From assembly GCA_020833415.1 (NCBI GenBank), contig JAJHQJ010000007.1:1-41002 (forward strand): DNA of 41,002 bases, written 5' to 3'. The DNA comes from Desulfurococcaceae archaeon (GTDB taxonomy: Archaea; Thermoproteota; Thermoprotei_A; Sulfolobales; NBVN01). A program made the position numbers and the translations under genes. This document shows positions 8,555 to 17,260 of the stretch, one piece after another (within the stretch, counting starts at the first letter, position 1; each line of letters opens with the position of its first letter). The notes beneath the pieces are model-generated. The model was not told the origin of the DNA. It ran no database searches and worked only from the letters and a program-made list of their open reading frames with translations.

Positions 8555-8992
8555 CTAGATGTCTAGTACGAACCTAAGTATCCAGCGGTCGCCTAGGTTA
8601 AGTACCTCCATCTGGGAGTAGGTCACAGCCTTAACCTCGACCCTTGGTTCGTGCTTCTCAGAGTTGAAGACCTCGCCGAGGGCCCTACCCCTGAAGGCGT
8701 AGCCCCCCTCCTCAGCCCTGACGTAGTCTACCCTAAACTCGCTGAAGACGGTGTTGGACCTACCGTACTCCACTAGGAGGTCCTCGAGCCACCTGTAGAG
8801 GGCGTTCTCTAGGTCGAAGCCCCGGTCCTCGACTACGTACTCACGTACCGGCTCAACCCTGCTAGTATCCGTCATGACCTCGAACATAGCCTTGGCGGCC
8901 AGCTCGAAGGCCCTCTCGAGGGTCTTAGCGCAGACCTCTACGTATACGTCAGCCGTGTGCTCCAGGTACCTGAAGTAGTCGCAGACCTCCAC
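8555..8992 (-). CDS. Archease, RtcB RNA-ligase activator
   Basis: A small 145-residue protein with the archease signatures: 'YLEHTADVYVEV' near the N terminus, 'LYRWLEDLLVEY' in the middle, 'EVKAVTYSQMEV', and an acidic 'FVLDI' C terminus that ends at the metal-binding Asp. Archease speeds guanylylation of RtcB, the ligase that joins exons after the tRNA splicing endonuclease cuts. It matters here because cbf5 in the same window carries an intron of the type that endonuclease recognises. It sits 12 nt upstream of folP and 12 nt downstream of a DUF72 gene, likely one transcript; no rtcB is in the window. Confidence 0.9.
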   Translation of the reverse strand: MEVCDYFRYLEHTADVYVEVCAKTLERAFELAAKAMFEVMTDTSRVEPVREYVVEDRGFDLENALYRWLEDLLVEYGRSNTVFSEFRVDYVRAEEGGYAFRGRALGEVFNSEKHEPRVEVKAVTYSQMEVLNLGDRWILRFVLDI

Positions 8993-9004
8993 CGGTACCA
9001 GCCT

Positions 9005-9757
9005 CTACACTACCACGTCGCGGCAGATATCTCTAAACCTCTGCGCGTCCTGGAGCATCCAGACGTTGTTGAACATCACGTAGACCTCCCGACTACTAGT
9101 AGCCCTAACGAACTCGCAGAGCTTGGTGAGGTCCTCGTCGGTGTACTTGTACCTGTAGTTAACCTCCCCACCTCCTATCCCGTGGAGCCTGAAGTACCCC
9201 ACCTCCTTCTCCACCGCGGGCCTCGACCTGAACGGGTCCACCACATGTATAACCCTATCGCTGACCTCCACAACCCTCCTAACGTAGTCTAACCTCTCGA
9301 GCCAGTCTCCCCTAGGCTCCCAGCCGATTACGAACTCCCCAGTAGCTACGGTCCGCAGGAACTCCCTAGCGTTCCTGAAGTTCTCCTCCGAGAACCCGAA
9401 GCTAGGCGGTGTCTGGAGTACTACAACCCTAGCACCGATAGCTCTCGCCCTCTTGACAACCTCGTCCCAGAGCTCGAGGTTCTCCCTAGTAGGTCTTAGG
9501 AGCCCGATCCTATCCCTAAGCTCCTCCGGAGGCCTTGACCTAGCCCTCCTCCAGGTCGGTGAGTCTAGGCTGTGGGTAACCCCCTGCCAGGCCTTCATAT
9601 TGAACACGAAGCCCTCACCACCTAACTTACGTAGGGAGCTCAACCTCTCAACGGGAGGTAGGTCGTAGAATGTCTCCTGAAGCTCTACAGTCCTAAACGT
9701 ACTGAAGTACTTAGACCTACCTACGCAGAAACCACAGCACCCAACGTAGACCTGCAT
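9005..9757 (-). CDS. DUF72 family TIM-barrel protein
   Basis: About 250 residues. It begins 'MQVYVGCCGFCV', matching the usual start of DUF72 proteins (a glycine-aromatic strand after Met), with 'VELQETFYDLP' (family ETTFY-like), 'FVFNMKAWQGVTH', 'VVLQTPPSF', 'IGWEPRG', 'FRLHGIGG' and 'VYVMFNNVW' following. The family has a TIM-barrel fold with a conserved cleft, but its reaction is not established. I chose ATG at 9757 over the longer frame (to 9856) because homologs start there and a TTTTTATC box lies about 32 nt upstream at 9785-9793. The Cys pair near the start is unusual and could bind metal or form a disulfide. Confidence 0.8.
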   Translation of the reverse strand: MQVYVGCCGFCVGRSKYFSTFRTVELQETFYDLPPVERLSSLRKLGGEGFVFNMKAWQGVTHSLDSPTWRRARSRPPEELRDRIGLLRPTRENLELWDEVVKRARAIGARVVVLQTPPSFGFSEENFRNAREFLRTVATGEFVIGWEPRGDWLERLDYVRRVVEVSDRVIHVVDPFRSRPAVEKEVGYFRLHGIGGGEVNYRYKYTDEDLTKLCEFVRATSSREVYVMFNNVWMLQDAQRFRDICRDVVV

Positions 9758-10062
9758 ACACACCAAGGTAACTCCAGTGGTGCGGATAAAAACGGTACCG
9801 TAGGTCTTCCCTGTAATACGCTTTAAGTAGACCTTATTGAACCTAGGTACTAGCATAGGAACTCGGCTCTAAACTGCGGAGAGATAGCTAAGGTGGTTTC
9901 ACCCTAGGCAGTATGAATTTCCACCGAAAATCTTACTAGTGGCTTTCGGGCGGGGGTAGCGGGTTTACAGACTCTGAAGACAAAGGTACGCCAAGTAGGG
10001 GCGTGTATAGAGGTAGACTTAGATTTACCAGAGCTGGGTATTTATTGCTAGCTCGCAAGGTC
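9758..10062. other. Divergent intergenic region between the DUF72 gene and tldD
   Basis: Holds the leftward TATA box (9785-9793) for the DUF72 gene and a rightward TATTTATT box (10039-10046) in front of tldD. An imperfect inverted repeat, CCGAAA and TTTCGG, flanks positions of about 9925-9950. A reading frame from 10003 continues into tldD but would contain the TATA box. No tRNA or further gene was recognised. Confidence 0.5.
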
Positions 10063-11475
10063 ATGCTGGTGGTAGGCTTGCTAAGTAGGGACTTAGCTAC
10101 TCAGATCCTGGACGAGGTTTTGAGGAGGGGTGCTGAGGGAGCTGTTGTAAGGCTTCAGGAGAGGGTCTACGAACTCGTAGTATATGATAGCGGTGTACTG
10201 AGGGGCTACAGTATAAGTACTGTGCGGGGTGTTGGTATTAGGGCTGTAGTCGGTGGTGGTACTGGCTACGCCTATACTTCCTCTGTAGATAGGGAGAGTA
10301 TATCCAGGGCTATCGATAGGGCTATATCCCTAGCTAGGGTTGCCAGTAGCTACGGTAGGAAGTCCTTCGCCCCTGTTAAGCCGGTTAAGGCCTCGTACAG
10401 GGTTGAGTTTAAGGTAGACCCCCACGCTGTCGACCCGCAGGTTAAGGTTGGCATAGTTAGGGAGATTAACACCACGAGTATGAGGAGGGCTGGTATAGTG
10501 TCCGCGGTCACCAGGCTAGGGCTTGAGAGGGATAGGCGTATAGTGGTAGCAAGTGAGGGTACCGAGGTAGAGGTAGATGTAGTGGGGGTTGGGCTAGCCC
10601 ACACAGCTGTAGCTAGGTACGGGGCCATCATAGAGAGAGTAGGGGATAGGGAGTCCTACATAGGGGGGTTCGAGCACATAGAGAGGAGGGACTGGCTGAG
10701 GTTCGCTGAGGAGATCGACGAGTTAGCCATCAAGGCCTCCCAGGCTAAGACTCCCACTCCCGGTACCTACGTAGCTGTAGTAGATAACGAAGTAGTGGGG
10801 CTACTGCTACACGAGGCCTTCGGACACGCCAGTGAGGGTGATGGGGTAGTTGCGGGGGCCTCGATACTGCGCGGTAAGGTCGGTGAGAGGGTTGCGAGCG
10901 AGTTGGTAACCATAGTGGACGCGGGGTTGGTTGAGGGAGGGTACCCGGTACCCTACGACGACGAGGGGGTACCGAAGGGACGTACCGTCGTAGTCGAGAA
11001 CGGGGTCCTGAAGGGCTATCTAAACAGCCGTGATACCGCCTACGAGCTCGGTATGGAGCCTACCGGTAACGCTAGGGCCCAGGACGTCTCGTTCGACACT
11101 CTAGTGAGGCAGACAAACTACTACGCAGAACCCAGGGACTGGAGGGTTGAGGAGCTCTTCGAGGGTATTAGCTACGGGATCTACCTGAGGGGTAGGGGAG
11201 CTATGGGGGGTCAGGTAAACCCGTCGGTAGGTACGTTCACGTTCAGTATAGGGCCCTCCTACATCATTAGGAGCGGCGAGCCCGTGGAGCTGGTTAGGGG
11301 TGTGGTAGTAAGTGGAAACATACTGGAGACCCTGAAGGAGGTTGACGCAGTAGCCAGGGACCTTAAGGTAACTACCAGCGTCTTCGGTGGCTGCGGTAAG
11401 GGGGCTCAGATCGTTAGGGTTGGGGATGGCGGTCCGCACATAAGGACTAGGAGGATAGTTGTAGGGGGTGGTTAG
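10063..11475 (+). CDS. tldD: TldD metallopeptidase subunit
   Basis: About 470 residues. The TldD metal motif HEAFGH (HExxxH) is present in 'LLLHEAFGHASEGD', followed by 'PYDDEGVPKGRTVVVENGVLKGYL', and a Cys-rich segment 'VFGGCGKGAQ' near the C terminus, all as in TldD. TldD with TldE forms a hollow complex that degrades unfolded peptides or trims modified peptides. I chose ATG at 10063 because a TATTTATT box lies 17-24 nt upstream; an upstream ATG at 10003 adds 20 residues across that box. Its stop overlaps the tldE start by 8 nt, so subunit production is coupled. Confidence 0.9.
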   Translation: MLVVGLLSRDLATQILDEVLRRGAEGAVVRLQERVYELVVYDSGVLRGYSISTVRGVGIRAVVGGGTGYAYTSSVDRESISRAIDRAISLARVASSYGRKSFAPVKPVKASYRVEFKVDPHAVDPQVKVGIVREINTTSMRRAGIVSAVTRLGLERDRRIVVASEGTEVEVDVVGVGLAHTAVARYGAIIERVGDRESYIGGFEHIERRDWLRFAEEIDELAIKASQAKTPTPGTYVAVVDNEVVGLLLHEAFGHASEGDGVVAGASILRGKVGERVASELVTIVDAGLVEGGYPVPYDDEGVPKGRTVVVENGVLKGYLNSRDTAYELGMEPTGNARAQDVSFDTLVRQTNYYAEPRDWRVEELFEGISYGIYLRGRGAMGGQVNPSVGTFTFSIGPSYIIRSGEPVELVRGVVVSGNILETLKEVDAVARDLKVTTSVFGGCGKGAQIVRVGDGGPHIRTRRIVVGGG

Positions 11476-12820
11476 GGTGATACATGAGGTAGTTGAGAGG
11501 GCCTTAAGGGTAGCCGGTAGGTACGGGTTAGATGAGGTCGAGGTATACGCGGTAAGGTCCTCCACAACAGATGTGGTTGGGACCATTAGGGGGTTGGAGA
11601 GGGTAACGAGTGGTGAGAGGGTAGACGTAGGTGTTAGGGTAGTACTCGGTAAGAGGGTAACAGTTCAGGGAGGTATGGTCTCGAGGGTTGAGGACGTAGA
11701 CCCCATAGTTGAGGCGGCTGCTAAGGTCGTTAGAACACTCCCGGAGGATCCGAACTGGGTATCCCTACCTAGGAAAACTGGTAGAACCTCCGTTGAGGGG
11801 GTTATAGACCCGAAGCTGAGGAGCCCTGACGTAGGGTACTTCATAGAGGTGGTTAGGTACCTACTGGGTAGGGCCAGGGACATAGATAAGAGGGCGTACA
11901 CTAGCTCTGCAAGCGTTCGCAGTACCTACGTCGAGAGGGTTATAGTCAGTAGCCACGGGGGTCCTCAAGTTGATGAGCATACCGAGGTGGGGGTCTCCGT
12001 AAGCATTAAGGCAGTTGACGGTACTGAGGAGTCAGGTTACTACGACTTCTACTCCGCTACAACCCTCGGTAGGTTCAATCCGGAGGAGCTTGTGAGTAGG
12101 GCTGTTGAGGTATCCGTTAAGACCCTAGGTGCTAGGAGGGTTGATACGGGTACCTACGAGGTCGTCCTAGTACCTAGGGTATTCGCAAATGTGGTCCAGG
12201 CCCTACTCGTACCGGCGGTAAGTGCAGAATCCGTACAGAGGGGTAGGTCCCCACTAGCCGGTAAACTGGGGAGTAGGGTACTATCCGAGAGCTTAACCAT
12301 AGTAGACGACGGTACCTACCCGGAGCTGACAGGTACTAGGAGCTTTGATGACGAGGGGGTACCTACGTCTAAGAAGATAGTCTTCGACAGGGGTACTCTG
12401 AGGGAGTACCTCTACGATACCTACACAGCCTACATAGATAGGAGGGAGTCGACTGGCAACGCCTTTAGGCAGACCCCCTACTCACCGCCAACTCCGTGGA
12501 TTACGAATATACTTGTAGAACCCGGTAGCGGAGACCTCCAGTCCATGGTTAGGGACCTGAGGAGAGGTATAGTAGTGTACTCAACAATAGGTGAGTGGTT
12601 GTCTAACCCCGTAAGCGGTCTGCTGAACGCTACGGTAACAAACGGAGTGTACGTGGAGGGAGGTGAGGAGAGGTTCCCGGTTAAGGGCGTAGTCATAGCT
12701 GGTAACATCTACGAGGCTATGGGCTCCCCTGAGGTAAGGTTAACTGCAACTGTGGAGTCCTTCGCTAGGTTTAGGGTACCGGCAGTCTACATACCTAAGC
12801 TGACTGTAGCCGGTAAGTAG
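11468..12820 (+). CDS. tldE: TldE/PmbA subunit
   Basis: A 450-residue partner of TldD. It has the family layout: an N-terminal helical domain, a central 'RSFDDEGVPTSKKIVFDRGTL' hairpin matching the TldD segment, and the C-terminal domain with 'NILVEPGSGDLQSMVRDL' and 'KGVVIAGNIYEAM'. The HExxxH metal site is missing, as expected for TldE. The GTG start at 11468 lies inside the end of tldD; a second GTG at 11477 is an alternative. The C-terminal domain corresponds to the truncated gene at the left edge of the window. Confidence 0.88.
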   Translation: MVRVIHEVVERALRVAGRYGLDEVEVYAVRSSTTDVVGTIRGLERVTSGERVDVGVRVVLGKRVTVQGGMVSRVEDVDPIVEAAAKVVRTLPEDPNWVSLPRKTGRTSVEGVIDPKLRSPDVGYFIEVVRYLLGRARDIDKRAYTSSASVRSTYVERVIVSSHGGPQVDEHTEVGVSVSIKAVDGTEESGYYDFYSATTLGRFNPEELVSRAVEVSVKTLGARRVDTGTYEVVLVPRVFANVVQALLVPAVSAESVQRGRSPLAGKLGSRVLSESLTIVDDGTYPELTGTRSFDDEGVPTSKKIVFDRGTLREYLYDTYTAYIDRRESTGNAFRQTPYSPPTPWITNILVEPGSGDLQSMVRDLRRGIVVYSTIGEWLSNPVSGLLNATVTNGVYVEGGEERFPVKGVVIAGNIYEAMGSPEVRLTATVESFARFRVPAVYIPKLTVAGK

Positions 12821-12883
12821 GTTCCACATACTCTAAGCTAGTGCTTTTAACTCCTTTACTGGGTACTCTAGGGGTGCTCCTAG

Positions 12884-13360
12884 GTGTCTCAGAAGACTGA
12901 GAAGACGGTATCTAAGGAGATTAAGATAGTGACTAGACCTGTCGCTACATTGGAGGACGTATCCAGGGACCTGAGGAAGGTGTCCCTACTTGAGGTGGTT
13001 AGGAATTTAGGTGAGGTTTCCGAGAGGGGGCTGATCAGCTCCCTCTACATACTTAAGTCCGAGGTCGGTAAGGACCTCGGCTACCAGTTCCAGGTAGTTG
13101 GGAGCTCGGTAAGCAGTAGGGAGGTTCTTGAGGATGTGAGGGTCCTACTATACCTAGGTCTCCTAGAGGTATCACCGAGGAGAAAGCTTAGGCTTACCTC
13201 ACTCGGTAAGGAGTTCCTGGAGAAGCTAAGCGGTGGACTTAGGGAGAGGTTGGAGGATATAGCTAAGTCTGTGGAGGGAATCAAGCAGAGGGTTCTATCC
13301 GAGGATAGCCTCCTAAACCTAGCACCCGCCGGTGGACGTAGGGGGCGTAGGCGTAGGTAG
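12884..13360 (+). CDS. Winged-helix-like basic protein, function unknown
   Basis: A 158-residue protein with no recognised family name. Residues 30-120 are rich in helix-forming residues and end in 'YLGLLEVSPRRKLRLTSLGKEFLEKL', which resembles the recognition helix and wing of PadR/MarR-type winged helices. The C terminus is strongly basic ('GGRRGRRRR'), suggesting nucleic acid binding. A CTTTTAA box at 12844-12850 precedes the GTG start by about 37 nt, leaving a short leader with a GGTG site. It lies just before the eL21 gene but has a separate promoter. A DNA-binding regulator is a guess from shape and charge only. Confidence 0.55.
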   Translation: MSQKTEKTVSKEIKIVTRPVATLEDVSRDLRKVSLLEVVRNLGEVSERGLISSLYILKSEVGKDLGYQFQVVGSSVSSREVLEDVRVLLYLGLLEVSPRRKLRLTSLGKEFLEKLSGGLRERLEDIAKSVEGIKQRVLSEDSLLNLAPAGGRRGRRRR

Positions 13361-13361
13361 G

Positions 13362-13371
13362 GGTATATAAG
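13362..13371 (+). promoter_or_regulatory. TATA box for the eL21-rpo4 operon
   Basis: A clear GTATATAA box about 40 nt before the GTG of eL21. The predicted transcript has a leader of about 16 nt with a GTGAGGA ribosome-binding site, so this operon is probably not leaderless. Confidence 0.6.
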
Positions 13372-13408
13372 TTCTAGTCTAGTAGGGGTAGGTAGCTGGG
13401 TGTGAGGA

Positions 13409-13720
13409 GTGGTAAAGGCCTCCCAGGGCTTAAGGCACAGGACGAGGAGACTCTTCAGGAAGAGCGTTAGAGAGAGGGGGGCAATACCGAGACTCGGTCA
13501 GCTAATGATAGAGTATAAGATTGGCGATAAGGTCCATATAGTCCCCAACCCAGCTATACACGAGGCACTTCCCCATAGGCGGTACGTAGGTAAGACCGGC
13601 ACTATTATCGGTAAGCGAGGTAGGGCCTACCTAGTGGAGGTATTCCTAGGCAATAAGAGGAAGATCGTGATAACAGTCCCAGAACACCTCAAACCTGCAC
13701 AGACTAGTCAGATAGGCTAG
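13409..13720 (+). CDS. rpl21e: Ribosomal protein eL21
   Basis: A 103-residue basic protein matching eL21 over its whole length: 'SQGLRHRTRRLFRKSVRERG' at the N terminus, then 'YKIGDKVHIVPNPAIHEALPHRRYVGKTG' carried through in the family order, and 'VEVFLGNKRKIVITVPEHLKP' near the end. It is a large-subunit protein present in archaea and eukaryotes. It is the first gene of a rightward run eL21-rpo4-DUF655-trmJ; the first three are a conserved archaeal cluster. The start is GTG. Confidence 0.93.
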   Translation: MVKASQGLRHRTRRLFRKSVRERGAIPRLGQLMIEYKIGDKVHIVPNPAIHEALPHRRYVGKTGTIIGKRGRAYLVEVFLGNKRKIVITVPEHLKPAQTSQIG

Positions 13721-13730
13721 GGGCCTCGGC

Positions 13731-14054
13731 ATGAGGATTCTGGAGGTTAAGGACATCCCCCTAGCTGTAGCCCTAAAGAAGCTTAGAGAGTCTGAGGCTA
13801 AGGGGTTACCGATTAAGGGTATAGCTAAGAGGACCATGGAGCTGGCCATGACCTTGGTGAAGTGCGATAGTGCTGAGGAACTCTACGGTAAGCTCCTAGA
13901 GCTAGGTCTAAAAGGCTTAACTGTCTCCATGATTGTTGACGTAGCTCCTAAGAACCTAGATGAGCTTAGGACCCTCCTGAACTTCGAGCCCGCGAACATA
14001 CCTGAGGAGGTCCAACTCAAGGTTCTAGAGCTAGTGTCTACCTACTGTAGGTAG
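13731..14054 (+). CDS. rpo4: RNA polymerase subunit Rpo4 (RpoF)
   Basis: A 107-residue helical protein that pairs with Rpo7 to form the stalk of archaeal RNA polymerase. It begins 'MRILEVKDIPLAVALKKL' and ends with the helical bundle containing 'LLNFEPANIPEEVQLKVLELV', which is the conserved Rpo4/Rpb4 region where 'P..EE...IL..V' contacts the partner. It starts 10 nt after the eL21 stop. The eL21-rpo4-DUF655 order is typical of archaea and supports the call. Confidence 0.9.
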   Translation: MRILEVKDIPLAVALKKLRESEAKGLPIKGIAKRTMELAMTLVKCDSAEELYGKLLELGLKGLTVSMIVDVAPKNLDELRTLLNFEPANIPEEVQLKVLELVSTYCR

Positions 14055-14069
14055 CCCTCAAGTGATACC

Positions 14070-14729
14070 ATGGGTTATAGGGATAGGGATTACTGGAGAC
14101 GCTTAGTTAGTAGGGAGGAGTACGCACTAGTACTAGACTTCATGCCTAGGGGTAATCCAGCGGATACCCACCACCCATCCCACAGGGAGAGGCCTATAGC
14201 TCAGGCTATAGGGTGTGACTACTTCATCCTCCTAGAGTTCCACCCCAAGCCAGGTGTTGAGGTAGCTATAAACGAGAGGGTTTACGTGGGGTTCTCCAGG
14301 AGGGAGCTTAGGGATAAGGTGTCCTTCGTCTGGGGTGAGCCGATACTCTACGACGACCTAACGGCTATAGCTAGGTCTAATCTAACTGAGGCTGTGCAGA
14401 GGCTCGTACTGGAGAAGGAGAAGTACTTCGTTAAGTTCTTCAACATAGCACTCCCGCTAACGATAAAGTTCCACACCCTAGAACTACTCCCCGGGGTAGG
14501 TAAGAAGACTCTCTGGAGTATCCTAAACGAGAGGCAGGTGGAGGCCTTCAAGGACTTCGCTGATGTAAGGAACAGAGTTAAGGGCTTCGACCCGGTTAAA
14601 TCCCTCGTTGAGAGGATCGTGAGTGAGATTAAGGGAGTGGAGAGGTACTACTTGTTCGTCCACCCACCTAGGAACGTCCAGGCAGCAGTCTACCTAGACT
14701 ACCTTACCAAGCTCTACAGCGAGCTCTAG
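14070..14729 (+). CDS. DUF655 protein (OB-fold plus helix-hairpin-helix)
   Basis: A 219-residue protein of the archaeal DUF655 family. The N-terminal half contains 'EYALVLDFMPRGNP' and 'QAIGCDYFILLEFHPK', typical of the OB-like domain; residues about 130-160 contain a helix-hairpin-helix, 'HTLELLPGVGKKTLWSIL', which binds nucleic acid backbone without base preference. Its role is not established. The constant position beside rpo4 and eL21, and the domain make-up, point to RNA or DNA binding linked to transcription or ribosome work. Confidence 0.85.
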   Translation: MGYRDRDYWRRLVSREEYALVLDFMPRGNPADTHHPSHRERPIAQAIGCDYFILLEFHPKPGVEVAINERVYVGFSRRELRDKVSFVWGEPILYDDLTAIARSNLTEAVQRLVLEKEKYFVKFFNIALPLTIKFHTLELLPGVGKKTLWSILNERQVEAFKDFADVRNRVKGFDPVKSLVERIVSEIKGVERYYLFVHPPRNVQAAVYLDYLTKLYSEL

Positions 14730-14749
14730 AGCACCCGGGAACCTTAGCC

Positions 14750-15445
14750 ATGGAGTTACGCCTAGTCCTCGTAGAGCCCGAGGGGAGGGTCAACTTCGGG
14801 TACATACTCAGGCTCTGCAGGAACTTCGGTATAGGGGATATCTGCGTAGTGAAGCCTAAGTTCGACCTGAGGGATCCGGAGGTACTTAACTTCGCAGCTG
14901 GTGGTGCCAACCTAGTAGAGTCCGTTAAGGTCTTGGAAAGCCTGGAGGAGTGCCTTAGGGGTGTGGACTACAGTATATGCACTACAGCCGTAGCCGGAGC
15001 TAGCGACGACTACTTGAGGCAGGCCGTCAGCCCCTGGGCCATCCCCCTGGTGGTGCCTAGGGGATCTAAGGTAGCCCTAGTCTTCGGCCGCGAAAGCGTT
15101 GGGCTAACGAGGGCTGAGCTAGCTAGCTGCGACCTGATATCCACACTGGTAACACCCTCGGACTACAACGTCCTCAACCTATCCCACGCAGTTGCGGTAT
15201 ACCTCTACGAGCTGATGAGGGTGGGTACGACCGAGGTGGTGGTAGGTGAGAGGTGCGGTAGCGACTACATCAGGATCTTGATGAGGTACGTGGAGAACCT
15301 CGGTAGGGTCCTCAACCTAACCCAGGATGAGGTAGCCGCGGTTAAGCACTCCATAGCTAAGGCGATGCTGACCAAGCCGGAGTGTAGGGCTCTGTACAAG
15401 CTGCTTAAGGGGGCCCTAGCCCTTATTAGGAAGACCCCGCAGTAG
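14750..15445 (+). CDS. trmJ: TrmJ-type tRNA 2'-O-methyltransferase (SPOUT family)
   Basis: A 231-residue SpoU/TrmJ protein. It begins 'LRLVLVEPEGRVNFGYILR' (motif 1 with the conserved Asn), then 'VALVFGRESVGLTRAEL' (motif 2, S-adenosylmethionine knot) and 'NVLNLSHAVAVYLYEL' (motif 3). TrmJ methylates the ribose at position 32 of tRNA; the crenarchaeal enzyme prefers cytidine. The C-terminal helices from about residue 160 match the TrmJ extension. It follows DUF655 by 20 nt and overlaps the convergent nucS by 20 nt. Confidence 0.85.
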   Translation: MELRLVLVEPEGRVNFGYILRLCRNFGIGDICVVKPKFDLRDPEVLNFAAGGANLVESVKVLESLEECLRGVDYSICTTAVAGASDDYLRQAVSPWAIPLVVPRGSKVALVFGRESVGLTRAELASCDLISTLVTPSDYNVLNLSHAVAVYLYELMRVGTTEVVVGERCGSDYIRILMRYVENLGRVLNLTQDEVAAVKHSIAKAMLTKPECRALYKLLKGALALIRKTPQ

Positions 15446-16181
15446 GGGTGGCCCTAGCTACGTACCTAACGTACCTAAGTCCGTGGTCCTTAAGGTACTT
15501 GAGGGCCTGACCACTTATCTCTGGAGCTACTAGGACACCGGTAACCTCGAGCCCAAGCCTCGAGTAGTACTCAACGTACCGCCTTAGTTGGTGTGCTGCA
15601 TCTACATCAGCCCTCCCCCTCTTCACCTCAACGATAACGAGCCTACCGCTACCGTCCCTAAGGATCAGGTCCACCCTACCGTAGGGTGTACCCACCTCCC
15701 TAGCTACTAGGGTAGTGCCCTCTATGAACCTAGATGGGTTACCGGCTATATCGTTCACGATATCGTCCTCGCCACCGAATAGCTGGAGGCCTACATCCCC
15801 TAGCTTAGCTACAGTGACCCAGGCCCTACCACGTATACTTACGGTAAGTTCCTCGCGTGGACTATCTCTAGTAGCCCTCAGTACGGCACTATCCTCAGCA
15901 ACCACAACCCTAACATCAGCCCTCGGCTGCCAGTTAACCGGGTCCCTACCAGAGGCCTCGTGTACAGCTACGGTACCGTCCTGCTTTAGAAGCACCAACC
16001 TCACCGCCTCCCCAGCCCTACTTGATGCTCTACCCCGGTACTCTATGGAGCACCGGCAGAGTACTACGATGGTAGCCCTTCTAAACCACCTACTAATGAC
16101 CTCCGCAAGTTCCTCCGGACCTACATCAGCTGCTAGCAGAACTTCGACCAGCTTGGACGCCACGTAACTACTTGAGCTCAC
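15426..16181 (-). CDS. nucS: NucS/EndoMS mismatch-specific endonuclease
   Basis: A 251-residue nuclease that cuts both strands at base mismatches, replacing MutS/MutL in many archaea. The N-terminal dimerisation domain holds 'GRDPVNWQPRADV'. The C-terminal RecB-like nuclease has the full catalytic set: D171 in 'TPYGRVDLI', E185 and K187 in 'VIVEVKRG', and Q198 in 'AHQLRRYV'. Nearby 'FIEGTTLVAREVG' is also typical. The start (ATG 16181) overlaps the end of the DHH gene by 14 nt, so the pair is coupled. The C terminus lacks an obvious PCNA-binding box. Confidence 0.92.
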   Translation of the reverse strand: MSSSSYVASKLVEVLLAADVGPEELAEVISRWFRRATIVVLCRCSIEYRGRASSRAGEAVRLVLLKQDGTVAVHEASGRDPVNWQPRADVRVVVAEDSAVLRATRDSPREELTVSIRGRAWVTVAKLGDVGLQLFGGEDDIVNDIAGNPSRFIEGTTLVAREVGTPYGRVDLILRDGSGRLVIVEVKRGRADVDAAHQLRRYVEYYSRLGLEVTGVLVAPEISGQALKYLKDHGLRYVRYVARATPTAGSS

Positions 16182-17157
16182 CTAATTTAGGCGCTCTCAG
16201 ATTAGTTATTAAGGGCTCTATCAACTTAATCAGCTTACCTACTACCACTTCTAAGGGTTCCTTACCTAGGGTTATTGAGGAGGCCTCTGCGTGCCCCCCA
16301 TAGACACCCCCTAGGGACTCAGATATGGCTTTAGATAGCTCTAGAGCCCACCTCTCGGCAGACCTCACAGTTATTACCACCTTATCCTGCTCCTCCCTAA
16401 CCAGTACGACAGTCTTCCTATACGCCTTGGATAGCTCCGTCGCGGCCACCCCTATAAGACCTGCGAAGGCCCTGGATACGGGTAGACTGAGGAAGGATAA
16501 CTTAAGCCTACCGAAGTCTACGGAGTCTTCTGAGATCACCCTTAGGAGACCGGATAATAGTAGCTTAGCCCTCCTAGCTCTAGTCCTAACCACCTCGTCC
16601 TGGTGTATGTTCTTAGTCTTCATCATTAGGTCTATGAGGTGTCTCATGAACTCTACGTCACCTGGGTTAAACGCTACGGACATCCTAATGGAGTCCACCA
16701 CCTCCAGTGCAGACCTATCGTCAGTAGACGGCGGTGCCTCACCCTCACACACATCGGCTACGTCGACCAGTAGACTCTCGTAGGGGTTTAGAGGCATCGA
16801 GAAGTACTGTGCGAGTAGCCTAGGGGTTGAGGTGGACTTGGAGTATATTACCCTAGCATAGTTCTGGATCCTCCCCACGAAGGGTTCGGAGGTTGCGTGG
16901 TGGTCTACTACCACTACCTTGGGATGCCTAGTGGAGATAGATGCGATAGCTGAGGAGATCCTATCGTTAAGAGCTATATCTAGTACGATGAGCTCGCTCC
17001 CCGGCTGAGCCTTCTGCAGGTCTACGTGGGCCCTCCAAGGGTGGGTTACCACTAGGTTAATGTGGCTGGGGTACAGATCCCTGAGGAACTTCTTTATGTA
17101 TAGGTACGTTGCTATAACTCCGTCGCAGTCTCCGTGGAATACTACGGTCGCCCCCAT
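16168..17157 (-). CDS. DHH/DHHA1 family phosphoesterase (RecJ/GAN-like)
   Basis: A 329-residue protein with metal motifs 'VFHGDCDGV' (D10, D12), 'LIVLDIAL' (D60), 'VVVVDHHA' (D85, H86, H87) and a later 'LLVDVADV'. The C-terminal DHHA1 domain ends with a glycine-rich 'GGVYGGHAEASS' that contacts substrate. Members act as single-strand exonucleases (RecJ), nanoRNases or cyclic-dinucleotide phosphodiesterases. Archaeal relatives include the GINS-associated nuclease and Cdc45-like proteins, so a replication or repair role is plausible. Coupling with nucS suggests cleaning or resecting DNA after mismatch cutting, which is an inference. A TATA-like site at 17186-17193 precedes the ATG. Confidence 0.75.
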   Translation of the reverse strand: MGATVVFHGDCDGVIATYLYIKKFLRDLYPSHINLVVTHPWRAHVDLQKAQPGSELIVLDIALNDRISSAIASISTRHPKVVVVDHHATSEPFVGRIQNYARVIYSKSTSTPRLLAQYFSMPLNPYESLLVDVADVCEGEAPPSTDDRSALEVVDSIRMSVAFNPGDVEFMRHLIDLMMKTKNIHQDEVVRTRARRAKLLLSGLLRVISEDSVDFGRLKLSFLSLPVSRAFAGLIGVAATELSKAYRKTVVLVREEQDKVVITVRSAERWALELSKAISESLGGVYGGHAEASSITLGKEPLEVVVGKLIKLIEPLITNLRAPKLGELK

Positions 17158-17185
17158 CCCGCACCCACCTACAGAGGTCTAGAGG

Positions 17186-17228
17186 TCTATAAGAGCAGTA
17201 GTACGGGGTCCTCCAGAGAAATTTAAGG
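17186..17228. promoter_or_regulatory. Divergent promoters for DHH-nucS and aIF2-beta
   Basis: TCTATAAG (17186-17193) lies about 32 nt before the leftward DHH start at 17157. AAATTTAAGG (17219-17228) lies about 38 nt before the rightward aIF2-beta start at 17261, which has a GGGTGA ribosome-binding site just upstream. Here the two directions use separate boxes. Confidence 0.5.
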
Positions 17229-17260
17229 CCCCTACGGAGTAGTAGGGGGCGGGTGAGGAC

